Source of the DNA: Symbiodinium microadriaticum
Taxonomy: Eukaryota > Sar > Dinophyceae > Suessiales > Symbiodiniaceae
Direction: 5' to 3'
DNA length: 64,000 nucleotides
Assembly (NCBI GenBank): GCA_001939145.1
Contig: LSRX01000841.1
Location: forward strand, 7,986-71,985
Shown here: positions 22,951 through 34,307 of the stretch, in pieces
Numbering within the stretch: position 1 is the first letter of the stretch
How the letters are laid out: each line of letters opens with the position of its first letter
The notes under the pieces: generated by a model
Told to the model about the DNA's origin: nothing
The model's input: the letters and a program-made list of their open reading frames with translations, nothing else
The model's database searches: none
Translations under genes and position numbers: made by a program

Positions 22951-24425
22951 CTGGATGGACGTGGAGCCACCTTTCGGAGGGAGGGCTGTGGACCTAGTGG
23001 AGCTGTTTGCTGGGAAGGGCCGTATTACGCGCTTGGCTGCAGCTCGTGGATGGCATGTGTTATGTCATGATTTGAGTTATGATAAGTCTGCAAAAGACAG
23101 TGGACGGAACAACTACATGGACTTGACGAAGTCTGCTGGGTTTTTGTCGCTTGGTTTCATGAATATATGCATGCAGTATACTTAGGCTGTTCAGCATGCC
23201 TGCACGCAACATGTCTCTGAGGTTAGCTATCATGATGATCATGTGCACTCATCGGGCACTGGTCTGTGTGGGGCTGGAATGCTCATCCTTTGTCTTCATG
23301 AATGCAGCCACCAGCCGCCGTTCACCATTGATGCCCATGGGAGACTGTTTGCGTCGTCATGTCCAGCAAGCAAACAATTATTCAAGCAGGTGCATGGGCA
23401 TTCAACATTAGATGTGGTCCAGGTCCATAGAACCCATGTTTGTGTACTGCCACCCCCTCTATCTAGAACCTGTAAATCCCTTCGATATGAATGCAGGTCG
23501 GTGCTGCTTGTGCTGCTGGCGCATGTGCTCGGCAATACTTGGATCATTGAGCAGCCCTCTTCGAGTTTGTTTTATTTGCACACTCGGTTCCAGTGGCTTC
23601 TCCGGGTGTGCCTTCCATGGGAAATACCTGCCGCTAGGCTGACGTCAAGCATAAGCCGCACCCTTTATAGAAGCACAGACACGAACCGGGAACATAGTTT
23701 GCAAGCCGAGGTTTACAAGGTGGCATTGTGGTTGAGAAAATATGGTCACGAGATGCCCAAGCGCACACTGCTCTACAGCAACAACCCCCTCATCTGTGTG
23801 TTCAAGACGGGCAAATTGTTCAAGCAGGAGCGGGGAAACCACAATGGTATGTATTACAGGTACAATGACAAGAAAAACCGCAAGCGGGTCACTGGTACTG
23901 CCAAGCTGAAGAATTCTCAGTAACTTGGTCAAACCACATTGATCACTTAATTCTGCCTTTGTTATCCTAAGCCCAAAACCCCAAAACCCTAAGCCTCTTC
24001 TATCTACTTTGTACAAAAAGTCTCTTGGTTCTCGATCTAACATATATCCTAAGCCCCAAACCCCAAAACCCTAAGCCTCTTCTATATCTACTTTGTACAA
24101 AAAGTCTTTTGGTTCTCGATCTAACATATATCCTAAGCCCCAAGCCCCAAAACCCTCAGCCTCTTCTATCTACTTTGTACAAAAAAGTCTTTCGGTTCTC
24201 TAACATAGACATATTGTACGAGACTATATGCTATATATATATATAACCCTAAACCCTAAACCCTAAACCCTAAACCCATTTATTTATTTATACTATATAG
24301 CATATGTGCTTCTACGACTGCAAAGGTGCTACCCCGTGAAGTTTGCGAGGGCGATGGTGGACATGATGCCCCTGTTCCGTGAAGGGCCTGCACTGAAGCA
24401 GCCGCCGATGCAGGCCATGCCGTAG
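22951..24425 (+). CDS. Dinoflagellate-expanded family with methyltransferase-like motif I (five exons)
   Basis: Exons 22951-23139, 23222-23389, 23497-23605, 23711-23919 and 24326-24425 join in phase at every junction. Exon 1 has VDLVELFAGKGRITRLAAAR, resembling the SAM-binding motif I (hydrophobic strand, then E-x-F-x-G-x-G) of Rossmann methyltransferases. Later exons read SSFVFMNAATSRRS, NTWIIEQPSSSLF, FGH-like YGHEMPKRTLLYSNNP and GRKR-like KNRKRVTGTAKLKNSQ. The end is YPVKFARAMVDMMPLF and then TAG. I remember this segment order from a very large Symbiodinium family. The catalytic motif IV is not identified, so activity is unproven; TE-linked expansion is possible. The true 5' end lies upstream of 22951. 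Confidence 0.75.
23920..24325 (+). repeat. Intron built of three 82-84 bp tandem repeats plus CCCTAAA units
   Basis: Three tandem copies start near 23966, 24048 and 24132. Each contains a CCCTAAGCC-type block, CTCTTCTATC, TACTTTGTACAAAAAGTCT and TTCTCGATCTAACATATA. They are followed by four CCCTAAA units at 24245-24276. The flanking exons splice in phase (GT at 23920, AG at 24324-24325), so the repeat is intronic. Confidence 0.85.
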
Positions 24426-24674
24426 GTGTCTGTTTGTCTCGGCAGCAAAGGGGCCAATGTAGACTAGCTTTGAGTATACAACAGCCATGCATGCCCAAAA
24501 CCCAAAACCCTTCACAACCTGTAACTCTAAACCCTTATAACCCTAAACCCCAAACCCTACACATACATGTGACATGGGTGTACAGAACACGAAGCTTTCC
24601 TGCCGACCGAATGTTGCAGCTAGCGACCTGCACTGGTATATCCTTTATTGCAAACACATTAATAGGTGCACTAA

Positions 24675-24805
24675 GGTTTCTATAAGTCTCATGCTGCTGG
24701 AGGATGACAACGACTTCCTTCGGGCTTTCGCAGCTTATCCATGGGAGAGGTGCCTCGGGTCAGCAAAATCTTGCATCATGTCTCGAGTATAGCAAGAATC
24801 CAGAA

Positions 24806-24841
<36 letters not shown>

Positions 24842-24919
24842 TGTGTGTGTGTGTGTGCATCCGTGTGTGACTGCCCTGCATCAGCTCGTGTATCTTCTTG
24901 ATTCGATAATGAGTGATAT

Positions 24920-24955
<36 letters not shown>

Positions 24956-25237
24956 ATATATAATATATATATATATATGATAAAAAGTGCTGCATGGTGA
25001 CATATCCTAAACCCCAGGCCCCAAACCCTAAACCATCTCTCTCGACCTATAGATATATATATATATATATATCTATATCTATATATATATATGCTAGACT
25101 ACATGGATTGTGTATCGTGCAGGTGGCCGGAGTCTGCGCTGGAGGAATGCATGATATACCTTCGATGCAGCTCCCTGGTGTCTGTTCCTTCGGAGTACAA
25201 ATTGCTGATTCCCAAGTCTTTGGACGAGTGCCGCTGA
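24675..25237 (+). CDS. Short C-terminal part of an unidentified gene (two exons)
   Basis: An exon ending at 24758 (CTCGG|GTCAGC) reads SLMLLEDDNDFLRAFAAYPW ERCL. Exon 25123-25237 follows GTGCAG and, joined in phase, reads WPESALEECMIYLRCSSLVS, then VPSEYKLLIPKSLDECR and TGA. The intron contains a (GA)n/(GT)n microsatellite, an AT palindrome and CCCTAAA units. The 5' end is unresolved; an acceptor near 24676 (CACTAAG) is one option. No domain is recognised. Confidence 0.5.
24809..25092. repeat. Intronic microsatellites (GA)n(GT)n and (AT)n
   Basis: About 14 GA units (24811-24838) abut about nine GT units, then AT tracts (24920-24980, 25051-25092) with CCCTAAA units between. All lie in the intron 24759-25122. 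Confidence 0.85.
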
Positions 25238-25444
25238 GGTTTCATGTGCAGGCCTACTTAATTCGTAATCGTTGCATCGGAGGCCTATCGGGTCCTCATG
25301 GGGCCTGGCAGAGGGGCTCCGTCTTTGGGGCAAATAGGGCGCTCCTGAACCCTGAACCCTAGAGCACGTGCCTGCATGCATCCAATAGATCTAAACCCTG
25401 AACCCTAGAGCAAGTGCCTGGGTCCCAGATTCCGGGCCCAGATA

Positions 25445-25545
25445 GTCCAAATTAGTGGTGAAACACCGATTTGGAGCAAAACCGAGAGAGCGGAATCTGC
25501 CGGTGAGAGAGCGGAATCTGCCGGTGAAAGAGCGGAATTACCCGG
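25445..25545 (+). repeat. Hairpin plus tandem GAGAGCGGAATCTGC repeat
   Basis: CCAAATTAGTGGTG and CACCGATTTGG form an imperfect hairpin (25447-25474). It is followed by three tandem copies of a 23-bp unit containing GAGAGAGCGGAATCTGC (from 25485). The same core occurs at 10993-11002 and 38858-38875, so it is a dispersed repeat family. Confidence 0.65.
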
Positions 25546-26498
25546 AATGCACTTTTATTATGTACCTGCACCATGCCCCAATCCCCGAACCAGACTGCAC
25601 CAAAGCCCTCTTTGCAAAGGTTTTGTTGTTCCCTGCTAGGCCCTTTACAGACCCAGCCTGTGCTTTCCTGCATTCCTCCAAAGCCAACAGAACAAGCCCA
25701 AGCGGAAGCCCCAAAGCTGCAGGAATGGTTTTTGTTGTACCAGCCACATCCGACCTAGAAACCCCAAACCCGACCCATGCATGCATCTATCTTCCCATGC
25801 CTCCTATATCTCAGGATGCCTCTTTCTTGATAATAATCCCGAAACCTAAAAGCAGAATTTAAGGCCTTCTAAAATTCAAGTGACCCATTGCACATAATCC
25901 GGATCCCAAAAGGGTGACCCTCCAATATGTTTTGCTCGGTTCTGTAGACCAACAGCATGCATGCAGTACTGTCCCATGCTGAACTCATGCACAGTGTACA
26001 ATTGTTCTTCCCTGGGACCCAAACCCTTAGATTTTGCTTGCATCCATCAATCCGGGCTTCGGGCTCAGGGTGTATCGGGTGCAGGGTTTGGGGTTTAGGG
26101 TATATTATATATTATATATAATATGTATATATAGAGAGGTTTTAAGGTTTAGGGTTTAGGTATTACATTATTGTTATAACATACTTAATATATATTCTTA
26201 TTATGTCGTTGTTGTTCTTATTCTGTTTTTTACAATATATTATGATTTTATCCAGCTCCATCTTCTAAACCCCCGATCCTAAAGCATCTTGATACTTTAC
26301 AAGACCCCGCATTCTATACAGTCCGCATTACTTTCCTGGAGATCGCTTTTGTTTGTGTGGCTGAGCGCCCTGCACTGCTGCATCTGATCCTGGCTGACCT
26401 TGGTGCCCCGAGCAATTCGGTTCGATCGCACCACGCAGAAGAGCAATGTCGATGTGCAATTCCTATATAGGGCTACTGTAGAGGGTTTCCTGCTTCAG
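25546..26498. other. No confident gene
   Basis: Holds weak open frames (25455-25862), CCCTAAA/TTTAGGG units (26075-26155) and AT-rich DNA. A possible exon at about 26335-26465 reads FVCVAERPALLHLILADLGA, but its junctions are not resolved. Confidence 0.4.
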
Positions 26499-27012
26499 GG
26501 TGCGTTCTGGTGGATTCCGGCTGAATGCCTTGGTTGTCCGGGCTGCTCTTGCAACTTCAATGGACAGGTTTGGTTTATGTTCTTGTAATCCACACCCTTG
26601 CTTAATTGTGCTCGCCTTTTGCATGCAACCCGACCGCCAGCACACGCGGCGCTGGTCTTCATCGACCCTCCTGCTAGCCATGGAATCGACAGATCATGCC
26701 TTGTCTGTCATTAAAAGTGAGAAGGATGAGCAGGAGAAAGAGATGGAGCAGGAAGTACAGGCCAGGTGTCGTTCTGTAGTGCTCCATGACATTCTGTGAT
26801 GATACGAGACTATCATGATCATTCTAGTGCCAGACATGCCTTGAAACCAATGTGAAAGCTCAAACCAGGTTTATTCTATATCAAATCAACAGTTGCATGA
26901 TTGTCCTGGACCATACACTGCAGGAGCTCTTCTCTGAGCTCATGGCAGATGGAAGGGATGGCAATGCCATCTACTTGTCGTCCGACAGTGAAGGTCAAGA
27001 CGATGCCGCCTG
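26499..27012 (+). CDS. 5' exons of a dinoflagellate-family protein
   Basis: Exon 26499-26567 encodes RSGGFRLNALVVRAALATSM. Exon about 26635-26760 reads TLLLAMESTDHALSVIKSEK, then an acidic EQEKEMEQEVQ, and ends at a GC donor (TACAG|GCCAGG). Exon 26924-27012 joins it in phase: ELFSELMADGRDGNAIYLSS, DSEGQDDAAW. The first junction is phase-ambiguous. The segment SGGFR-x-NALVVRAALA resembles one I recall from other dinoflagellate proteins. No catalytic motif is visible. Confidence 0.55.
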
Positions 27013-27061
27013 GTTGATCTATTTGTGTCTGTATATTTATATATAGTTTATGTATATAGTG

Positions 27062-27106
<45 letters not shown>
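27062..27106. repeat. (GT)n microsatellite
   Basis: About 22 uninterrupted GT units inside the intron 27013-27432. Confidence 0.95.
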
Positions 27107-27109
<3 letters not shown>

Positions 27110-27432
27110 GGGTTTGTGGTTTAAGGCTTAGTCTCTAAAGCAACATATATATAGGCTGCATGTGGATTGGACTTTTAACACTCACGCCGAAAGCCTGCCA
27201 AAGAAAAAACACACAATACCCTAAGCCTATGAAACCTCCTGCCCTATATATAATTGTTTATACAATAATGTCAACCTAAAGCCGAGACCTGACTCCTACA
27301 TCGCAATCCGACCCTCCAACCTCCCAAACCTTGCACAACTGAACAATTATATAGGCCGGCTTATATAGGGGTTTAGTTTAGTTTAGCGATAGGGTTCAGG
27401 GGTTTAGGGTTCAGGGTTCAAGGGCATATTAG

Positions 27433-28331
27433 GACATGTGAGGAAGAGGATGTGGAGATGCCTGGCATCGAGTCTGCCGAAACAATGGAAGCTGTGCCGC
27501 CCAGCCCACCAAAGGCAACAACAGCAGCAGCAGGCCAAGCCGAGCCAACAGCAGAGCCTAGCAGGGCAAAGCCGACAAGAAGGGCAGTGGAGCCTAGCAC
27601 CCCGAAGCCGACCAAAAGGGCAGTGGAGCCTAGCAGCCCAAAGCCGACCAAGCCTAGCAGCCCAAAGCCGACCGAGCCAACAGCAGAGCCTAGCAGCGCA
27701 AAGCCGACCAAGAGGGCAGCGGAGCCTAGCAGCCCGAAGCCCACCAAAAGGGCAGCGGAGACGAGCAGCCCAAAGCCGACCAGAAGGGCAGTGGAGGCTA
27801 GCAGCCCCACAGGTTGCAGCTCCCACAGTGCCAAGTCCACCGGCCACAGCCCCGCAGCTTGCAGCAGTGCCACAGCTCTCCGCCACAGCCCCAGCACAGG
27901 TTGCAGCTCCCGCAGCAGCACCGGGCACAGCCCTGCAGGTTGCAGCTCCCACAATGCCAAGTCCACCGGCCACAGCCCCGCAGCTTGTAGCAGATGTGCC
28001 ACAGCTCTCCGCCACAGCCCCAGCACAGGTTGCAGCTCCCGCGGGACCGGGCACAGCCCCCAGGTTGCAGCTCCCGCAGCAGTGCCACAGCTGGCCACAG
28101 CCCCGCAGCTTGCAGCCCCCGCAGCTCCCACAGCCCTTGTGCAACGACCCAGTGACAACGCAATCGACAGGCGCATAAGACGAATCATGGCCCCGAGTGC
28201 GAATGGCAGCTTCAAGGTTTCAGAACACATACGGAACCTCTGGAATGACATCAACACTCGGGATCAGGTGGTGAACATGTTCAGTCAGTGCTCGTGGGAC
28301 CCAGACAACAGACTGTGCAAGCAAGCTTGTT
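27433..28331 (+). CDS. Large exon with Pro/Lys/Ser repeats and a conserved C-terminal module
   Basis: Joined in phase from 27012 (W then TCEEEDVEMPGIESAETMEA). The N-terminal part is a tandem of EPSSPKPTKRAVEP-type units (27550-27800); then come Cys/Ser/Pro-rich repeats with STGHSPAACS and HSPSTGCSSR. The C-terminal part changes character: NAIDRRIRRIMAPSANGSFK, then VSEHIRNLWNDINTRDQVVN and FSQCSWDPDN. The segment RR-x-M-x-P-x-A-NGS-x-KV followed by a helix and a C-x-x-D-x pair is one I remember in Symbiodinium proteins. The exon end is either CT|GTGCAA or a GC donor a few codons later. Other frames are also open across the repeats. Confidence 0.65.
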
Positions 28332-28403
28332 TTTGTTCTTATATTTAAGGGGTTTAGGGTTTATATAGGGTTACATTATAGGGTTATACAATGCCACTAT
28401 AGG

Positions 28404-28522
28404 ATCAGTTCTGTCGCCGCTACCGGGTGGAGACCAAGCAAGACACGGAGAGGGAAGTTTCCATACCGTTCGAGTACTTGTCGGAAGCGGAGATGGCTGA
28501 GCATCCTTACAACATGGAGCCG
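28404..28522 (+). CDS. Continuation exon of the dinoflagellate-family protein
   Basis: After CACTATAG it reads DQFCRRYRVETKQDTEREVS, then IPFEYLSEAEMAEHPYNMEP, ending about CAT|GTCTTA. The Y-x-LSE-E-EM pattern fits the same module as the previous exon. The intron after it has AT runs and TTTAGGG units. Confidence 0.6.
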
Positions 28523-28725
28523 AACCATGTCTTATATAATATTATATATATATATATATATTATATTATATATATATATTATTATATATATGGGTTTAGG
28601 GTTCAGGGTTTAGATATAATACACCCTATAAACCCTAAAGCCTGGAAATATAGGCTAGGTGATGCTATACCCAAAATCCTATCTAAACCTTAGCCCTATA
28701 CTTGTTAAAGCTCTCTGCACCAAGG

Positions 28726-29298
28726 ACCGACATCAACAAAATCGTTCAGCGTGCCAAGAGCAATCCTGCGAAGTTCATGAGGCAGGCTGTTATAACATGC
28801 ATGTCTCGATCCGTTTTAAAATTTGCATATACATGCATGCATGCAGGCATGTATACATGCAATACAATATAATATAAATTAAACCCTGAACCACTAAACC
28901 CTAGACCCTTATAAAGGAACGTAAGCCATCTAGTATCTGCATGTGATACAGGTGGCACACCTTCAAGTCAGACACATTGACCTACTTCGTGGAGAAGAAG
29001 GTGGAGGGCCACTACAAGCATCTCGCAGCAAATCTTATATAGGGGTGAGGGTTATATTTAATGTAGATCCCCTAAGCCAAGCCCTAAAAACCCCCTTGTA
29101 GATCCCTAAATAGACTGCAGCTTAAAGCGCGAACCGTGCCTCTGCCGTTGCCCGAGGGAGCGAGCGAGTGCGTCCTCGACGCAGACACAGGAGCTGAATC
29201 TGCAGGGTGGGTTCGGAGACGAATCCATGACTATGGATGTGGATACAACGCTTTTGCAACCCCAAGGCTTGGTGCCCACCACCAGCATCCTAGCAGCA
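28726..29298 (+). CDS. Three exons of the same gene, including a GC-AG intron
   Basis: Exon about 28726-28781 encodes TDINKIVQRAKSNPAKFM and ends ATGAG|GCAGGC (GC donor). Exon 28952-about 29027 follows GATACAG and joins in phase: WHTFKSDTLTYFVEKKVEGH. Exon about 29119-29298, after GACTGCAG, has more than one open frame; the one continuous with the next exon reads LNLQGGFGDESMTMDVDTTL and ends SILAA before GCAGCA|GTGAGT. The order resembles a family in which the I-Q-R segment is followed by an aromatic strand. Function unknown. Confidence 0.55.
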
Positions 29299-29477
29299 GT
29301 GAGTGCTTGATCCGAATATATAATAAACCTTAAACCCTATGTGGGGTTTAGGGTTTCTATATTATATACCCTAAACCACATTAACCCCTAAATCCCTTAA
29401 CCCCAAAACCCTAAACATCGAAACCCCTATATAAACCCAAAAACCCTATAAACCCTAAACCCCCAAACCCTAAACAG

Positions 29478-29746
29478 CTCAACCCAGGTGAGATGTCGAA
29501 CCCAGCCCGTATGTCCAACTGGGACTCGGAAGAAATCCAAAAGGAGGCTGTCAAGGTGCTGAAAAAACTGGGCTTTCCGAGCTCTGAAGGCCCAGCAAAT
29601 GCTGGCACCAATCTTCCGAAGATTTTGGCCTGCCTTTCCCGTCGCTCAGAGAAGATCACGGAGACACAAGATGAGCTCGCTGAGCACAGAAAGGTGCTTT
29701 TGGGGAAAGGCAAGCTGACGACGACAGTGGACCGGATCCTAGCCTG
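29478..29746 (+). CDS. C-terminal helical exon of the same gene
   Basis: Joined in phase 0 from 29298 after the acceptor AAACAG. It reads LNPGEMSNPARMSNWDSEEI, then a helix QKEAVKVLKKLGFP and a coiled-coil-like LPKILACLSRRSEKITETQD. It ends VDRILA and TGA at 29745-29747 unless an earlier donor (AGAAAG|GTGCTT) is used. A further candidate exon follows at 29882-30005. Confidence 0.55.
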
Positions 29747-29806
29747 AATTTAGAGAAAATATATCCCTAAACCCTAAGCCCTAAACCTATTATATATATA
29801 TATATA

Positions 29807-29839
<33 letters not shown>

Positions 29840-29881
29840 ATTTAATATTATACCCTGAACCCCACCACAACCTTTTATCAG

Positions 29882-30049
29882 GATGGACGCGAAGCTTACG
29901 GAGATGTTCAACAACCTGGAAACCAAATCGGCACAGGTCGAGGATTTGCACATGAGTGGAGTCGTCGAAGGCTACGATTCGAGCCCAGACTTGCAACTTC
30001 TATGATATATATATATATATGTAGTATATATAGTATATGTATAAATTCA

Positions 30050-30095
<46 letters not shown>

Positions 30096-30410
30096 CAAAT
30101 ATAATATAAGATTTTTTTTTAATAGAGGGAAAGTATATATACATGTGGTCTCTAACCTCTACAATATTCCTTACCCGACACAAACACACAAACACACACA
30201 CACACATGTGTATATATATATATATTTATATATCAGGAATTCAAGTATGCCAATAGACCTGCATGGAAAAAACCAAGGATTCGCCTGCAGTATGAGAGCA
30301 TTGTGAAGGAATGCCAGAGGCTGCTGCATGGCCTTGTTTTGCATGCAGTCAATCTTGTCAAGTCTGCAAAGCTGGATCCTGCATGTAACTTCCCCTGTAA
30401 AAATGTATAG
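29882..30410 (+). CDS. Candidate downstream exons
   Basis: After TTTATCAG, 29882-30005 reads MDAKLTEMFNNLETKSAQVE, then DLHMSGVVEGYDSSPDLQLL and TGA. After ATATCAG, 30237-30410 reads EFKYANRPAWKKPRIRLQYE, then SIVKECQRLLHGLVLHAVNL and TAG. The first resembles the short coiled-coil tail expected after 29746; the second may belong to this or a following gene. AT repeats and an AC microsatellite separate them. Confidence 0.4.
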
Positions 30411-30639
30411 TCACCCACGACACTCCTAAAGTCCGGAACCGATATGAAGCGCAGATTCATGTAGACCACGAAACCTCCATAGCTTGGTATCTCTTCTGCA
30501 TGTGTGGGTTACCTGTACCCGAGTCAAGCTTATCACCGGGGTCCTGCCATCTTGATGTTGAAGATCTCGGATTCTTGCCAGAGCCTGTGCAAAGCTGAGG
30601 GGATTGAGGCTAAAGGCACAGCTTATAGGGCTCAGTTGT

Positions 30640-31440
30640 TTGGTCTTAGGGTTTAGGGGCCTAGGGTTCCAGGTTCAGGGTTCGAGGGTTCGGGGCAGGC
30701 GCTACATTATATCACGGCCTCGATGTGGGTTGTCTTCTGTGTTATAATGTGTGCAATCCCGTAAAATCATGGAAGCCCTGCTGGGCCCGCTGGGCTAGAA
30801 ACTTTTTAAACCCACTATAGGTGCACATTAGAATGATCTGTGCTGTTGAAACTGCAAAATCCGAAAACCCTAAGCCCTATAAACCCCGAAATCCGCAAAC
30901 CCGAAGCCCTAAACCCTGTCCCCTAAACCCCCAAATCCGAAAAACCGCAGCCCTAAACCCTGTTCCCTAAACCCCAAAATCCGAAAAAATGCAGCCCTAA
31001 ACCCTGTTCCCTAAACCCCGAAATCCCAAAACCGTTCCCTAAACTCCAAAATCCGAAACCCTAAGCCCTAAACCCCGTTCCCTAAACCCTCAAATCCGAA
31101 AACCCTAAGGCCTAAACCCCAAAATCCCAAAACCGGAAAAGCTTGTTCCCTAAACCCCAAAATCCGAAACCCCCGAGCCCCAAGCCTATTCCCTAAACCA
31201 CTAAATCCGAAAACCCTAGGCCCTAAGCCTTGTTCTCTGAAACCGGACCCTAAAAAGACACAGCCCTAAAGCCTGTTCCCTAAACCCCAAAATCCGAACA
31301 CCCTAGAACCCTAAGCCCTATATAAAGCCTGTTCACTAAACCCCAGCCCGAAACCCTGGTCTCGAAACCCAAAACTCGAACACCCTAAGCCCTAAACCCT
31401 GTGGCCTAACTCAACTTCCGAAAACCCTTATATAATATAA
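30640..31440 (+). repeat. Array of a 40-46 bp telomere-derived repeat (forward)
   Basis: From about 30855 to 31430 a degenerate unit recurs at least eight times: CCCTAAACCCCAAAATCCGA, AAACCCTAAGCCCTAAACCC, and GTTCC. It is a higher-order repeat built from CCCTAAA with an added ATCCGAAA/GTTCC marker. The same unit appears in reverse orientation at 37740-38045. Confidence 0.8.
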
Positions 31441-31442
31441 GG

Positions 31443-32031
31443 ATGGTCGCGTCCTGGGACATGGAGACCCGAGCGAGGACCGCAAGAGTGGCAGGGATAA
31501 CAGTATGGCTTGTATATAGACTTTGGGGTAGTGTGAAGATCGACCCTAATAATACATATATTATTTCTCTCTCTCTCTCTCTCTCTCACGATGATGCTCC
31601 TCCACGATCCTCAGACAGATGTGTGCAACCAGTCGGGAACTTCGTCTTCCCAGCTCAGTATGTCCTCGGGCTGTCTCGATCCGGCTTTGATGCCACGATC
31701 TCCTGCCATGCAGCTGTTTCCCGCGCAAACTGCAAATCGCAGTGCTACTTGCTGCGAGCCCGGAATGTTTCGATCCACCGTGCTATGAATCGTGGACTCC
31801 CCAAAGGGTTCTCTGCATGGGAACGATGAACTTCATCCGCCAAGACGGTTGCATGTTCCTGCTCCCATTTGGCACAGTGCTCTCATCGATGGATGAGGAT
31901 GTAGAAACTGCCCCCACCACAGACCAGTCCATCGTGATGTGTGTTGCCAACTGGTCCGCAATCGGTCCACATGTTGTCATGCAACATACTTTAAAAAACG
32001 GTTTACAGGATGTGATGAAAGTTAGGGTGTA
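31443..32031 (+). CDS. Unidentified open region, possibly exonic
   Basis: All three plus frames have open stretches, for example MVASWDMETRARTARVAG from 31443 and GTMNFIRQDGCMFLLPFGTV near 31830. A (TC)n run lies at 31567-31588. No domain or phase-linked junction was found, so exon status is uncertain. Confidence 0.25.
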
Positions 32032-32720
32032 GGGTCATCAGGTTTAGGGTGTAGGGTTCTTTGGAGAAGCTGGCCGAATGTTTATGGGGTCATCTCGAGT
32101 TACAAGGATTTAGAGTAGAAAGAAGTCAAACCATGTATCAATTCTTAGGGTGTAGGGTCATCAGGTTCAGGGTTTAGGGTTCTTTAGAGGATTTAGAGTC
32201 GAAAGAAGTCCAACCATGTATCAATCACCCTAAACCCAGAATATCTATATATAACCCTAAACCCTAAATCCTATATATATAATTTATATATATACACTAT
32301 ATCGCATATATATATATATATATATATATTACATGTTTAGTTTGTTATATATATATATATATACTATATAACACAATATTAGAATTTTGATATATCATAT
32401 TCTAACCTAAACCCTAAACCCCTAAACCCTATACTTATACAACTTAAAGCTGGGGCAACAACAGTGCTTCCACATTGTGAGCAGGAGGTCGCTGAATGGA
32501 TCCCCTGCGCCAGAGTGGTGCTACATAGAAGTTCAAACATAAATGACCATATTAGAACCCGGCCTTAACCCTAAGCCTCTACACTAACATTTATGTACGA
32601 GTTCGCCGTGAGGCTTTGGATGGTTAGTTTCGGGTCCCGGGTTTGGGTTTTGGGCTTTAGGGTTTTGGGGTTTAGGGTTTTGGGGTTTAGGGTTTGGGGT
32701 CTAGGGTTTAGGGTTTAATT
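32031..32720. repeat. Duplicated TTTAGGG-type block and AT tracts
   Basis: Two segments recur: AGGGTGTAGGGTCATCAGGT (32026, 32148) and GAAAGAAGTC plus CCATGTATCAAT (32119, 32200). This is an imperfect tandem duplication. AT runs (32276-32370) and TTTAGGG units (32640-32720) follow. Confidence 0.7.
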
Positions 32721-33019
32721 ACGGTGCTTACAGAGATCCTGCAATTTTTTGTTGTACTCTGCCGGCAGTTTTGCTGTTCTGGTTTTCACCCGAGCTTATC
32801 CTACTTCGCAGGGTCCTATATATGTTCAATGTTGATGCACATGAACGATGATTGGTGCGAGGCTTGTTTTCTACTGTACATGCATCGACCGGCGCACCCT
32901 GCTTTTGTTCATGGAATGGGTGATGAACTTATGGGGGGATCTTGCACTTCTCCTAAACCGAAATCGTGGGAAATAGATGTATTATATGCCCGATGGTGCA
33001 AGATCCCATTCCATGTCCA

Positions 33020-33570
33020 AGCCTAAGCAGGATGATGCACTACCGTCCAAACCCTCCATGGATCAATGATCTGCTTGTCGGGGAAGGTCTCGGGTGTCGC
33101 TCCGTGGTCCTGCTCTGGGGACGCTGTTCTCAGCCATTCTGCAGTGGCATCGTGCCAAGCTGGTTCGAGCTTCCATGGAGGAAAGCTGCACAGCTTCTTC
33201 AATCCACGTGCGAAGAGCAGCGTGTGGCCCAAGGTGCGCATTTGCAGCGCCTCGTTCTTCAAGCAGCTGCTGCACGGCCTCGGCGCTCGTGAAGTAAGTC
33301 GGCCATGTCGTGTTGGGCACTCTGCTCTGTCTGTGTAGACTCCTGCTCCCGTATTTCCAGTATGATACCCAGGAAGTTATCCTTGAGAGCCTTGTCGACA
33401 TCCAAGAACGTCCCAATCAGGGTGGCTTTCCTGCCTTGGGCACTCACCGGCGCCTCTCATGGGCCTCGCCCGCCCAGGCCAAATATTCGAGCTCGGGTGG
33501 CTCAAAGCCGTGCGTCCGATTCTCGCTCGTCACCAGTCCAAATATCCAGCCACCATGCATGCATCCGACT
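33020..33570 (-). CDS. Unidentified minus-strand exons
   Basis: Read on the minus strand, 33570-33460 gives WIFGLVTSENRTHGFEPPEL, then EYLAWAGEAHERRR. 33450-33260 gives KATLIGTFLDVDKALKDNFL, then GIILEIREQESTQTEQSAQH. 33262-33023 gives MRTLGHTLLFARGLKKLCSF. The first piece loosely recalls a protein-kinase activation segment (x-F-G-L ... PPE), but no lysine or HRD motif is seen, so I do not name a kinase. The frames shift between pieces, with a 17-nt gap starting GTGAG and ending CAG that is too short for an intron. A plus-strand reading is also open. Confidence 0.3.
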
Positions 33571-34307
33571 TATGGTGAGGGTTAGGGCTTAGGGTTTAAA
33601 GTACATTTATACTCAAACTTTGGCTACAGGGACAGGCAACCAACATATATATGACAAGTTTCAAGCCTAAGCACAGCCGAGGTCACCATCCCCGACAGGC
33701 CTCAAAGGGGTTTAAGGCTTAGGGTCTGACAATGCATATCCCTACTCCCTAATCTCAAAGCCAGAAAGAAGATGTTGTAATGGCTGAGGACCCATCCCCC
33801 AACAAGAAATATACAGACCCTATAGAGAGAAACTCCCCATGCTAATCTGGATGAAGAGAAATGATCTCTTCGGTCAAGAATAATTCTAGCATATATCTAT
33901 ATAGTCATGACCGACCCCACAGAACAAATAACTTATTATTATATTATTATATTACATTTATATATATTGTCTGAATACTATAAGCTATGTAATCGTAGAA
34001 ACCCAACAGGTTCCTATATAAGTTATATACCGACCGATCGAGAAGCTAGCAGCGAGGCTACAAGTAATCCAAAGAAAGCCAACATAGCCTTCTGCACATA
34101 TAGATCGAGGGGTTTATAGGGGTTAGGATTTCCGGATGAGGCTTTCGGGTTTAGGGTGTAGGGTGGTTTAGGGTTTTGGATTGATGATATAGGGCTTGCA
34201 AGGTTTGTGGAATTAGTGTTCGGGGTGATGCTCGGCGTCTACAGAACAAATCTGGCCGAACCCCAATGTTACCTTGCCCTAAACCCCTTTAAACCCTAAC
34301 CCCTTAG

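Noticed and set aside
24809-24860. CRISPR-like or regulatory repeat
   Set aside because: Plain dinucleotide microsatellite without spacers.
27404-28257. Long Gly/Cys/Leu-rich minus-strand open frames
   Set aside because: Antisense shadows of the Pro/Lys/Ser and Cys-rich repeats; the plus frame joins neighbouring exons in phase.
33460-33570. Protein-kinase activation segment
   Set aside because: Only a loose F-G-L ... PPE pattern; no VAIK lysine, HRD or DFG proper was found, and the frames shift.
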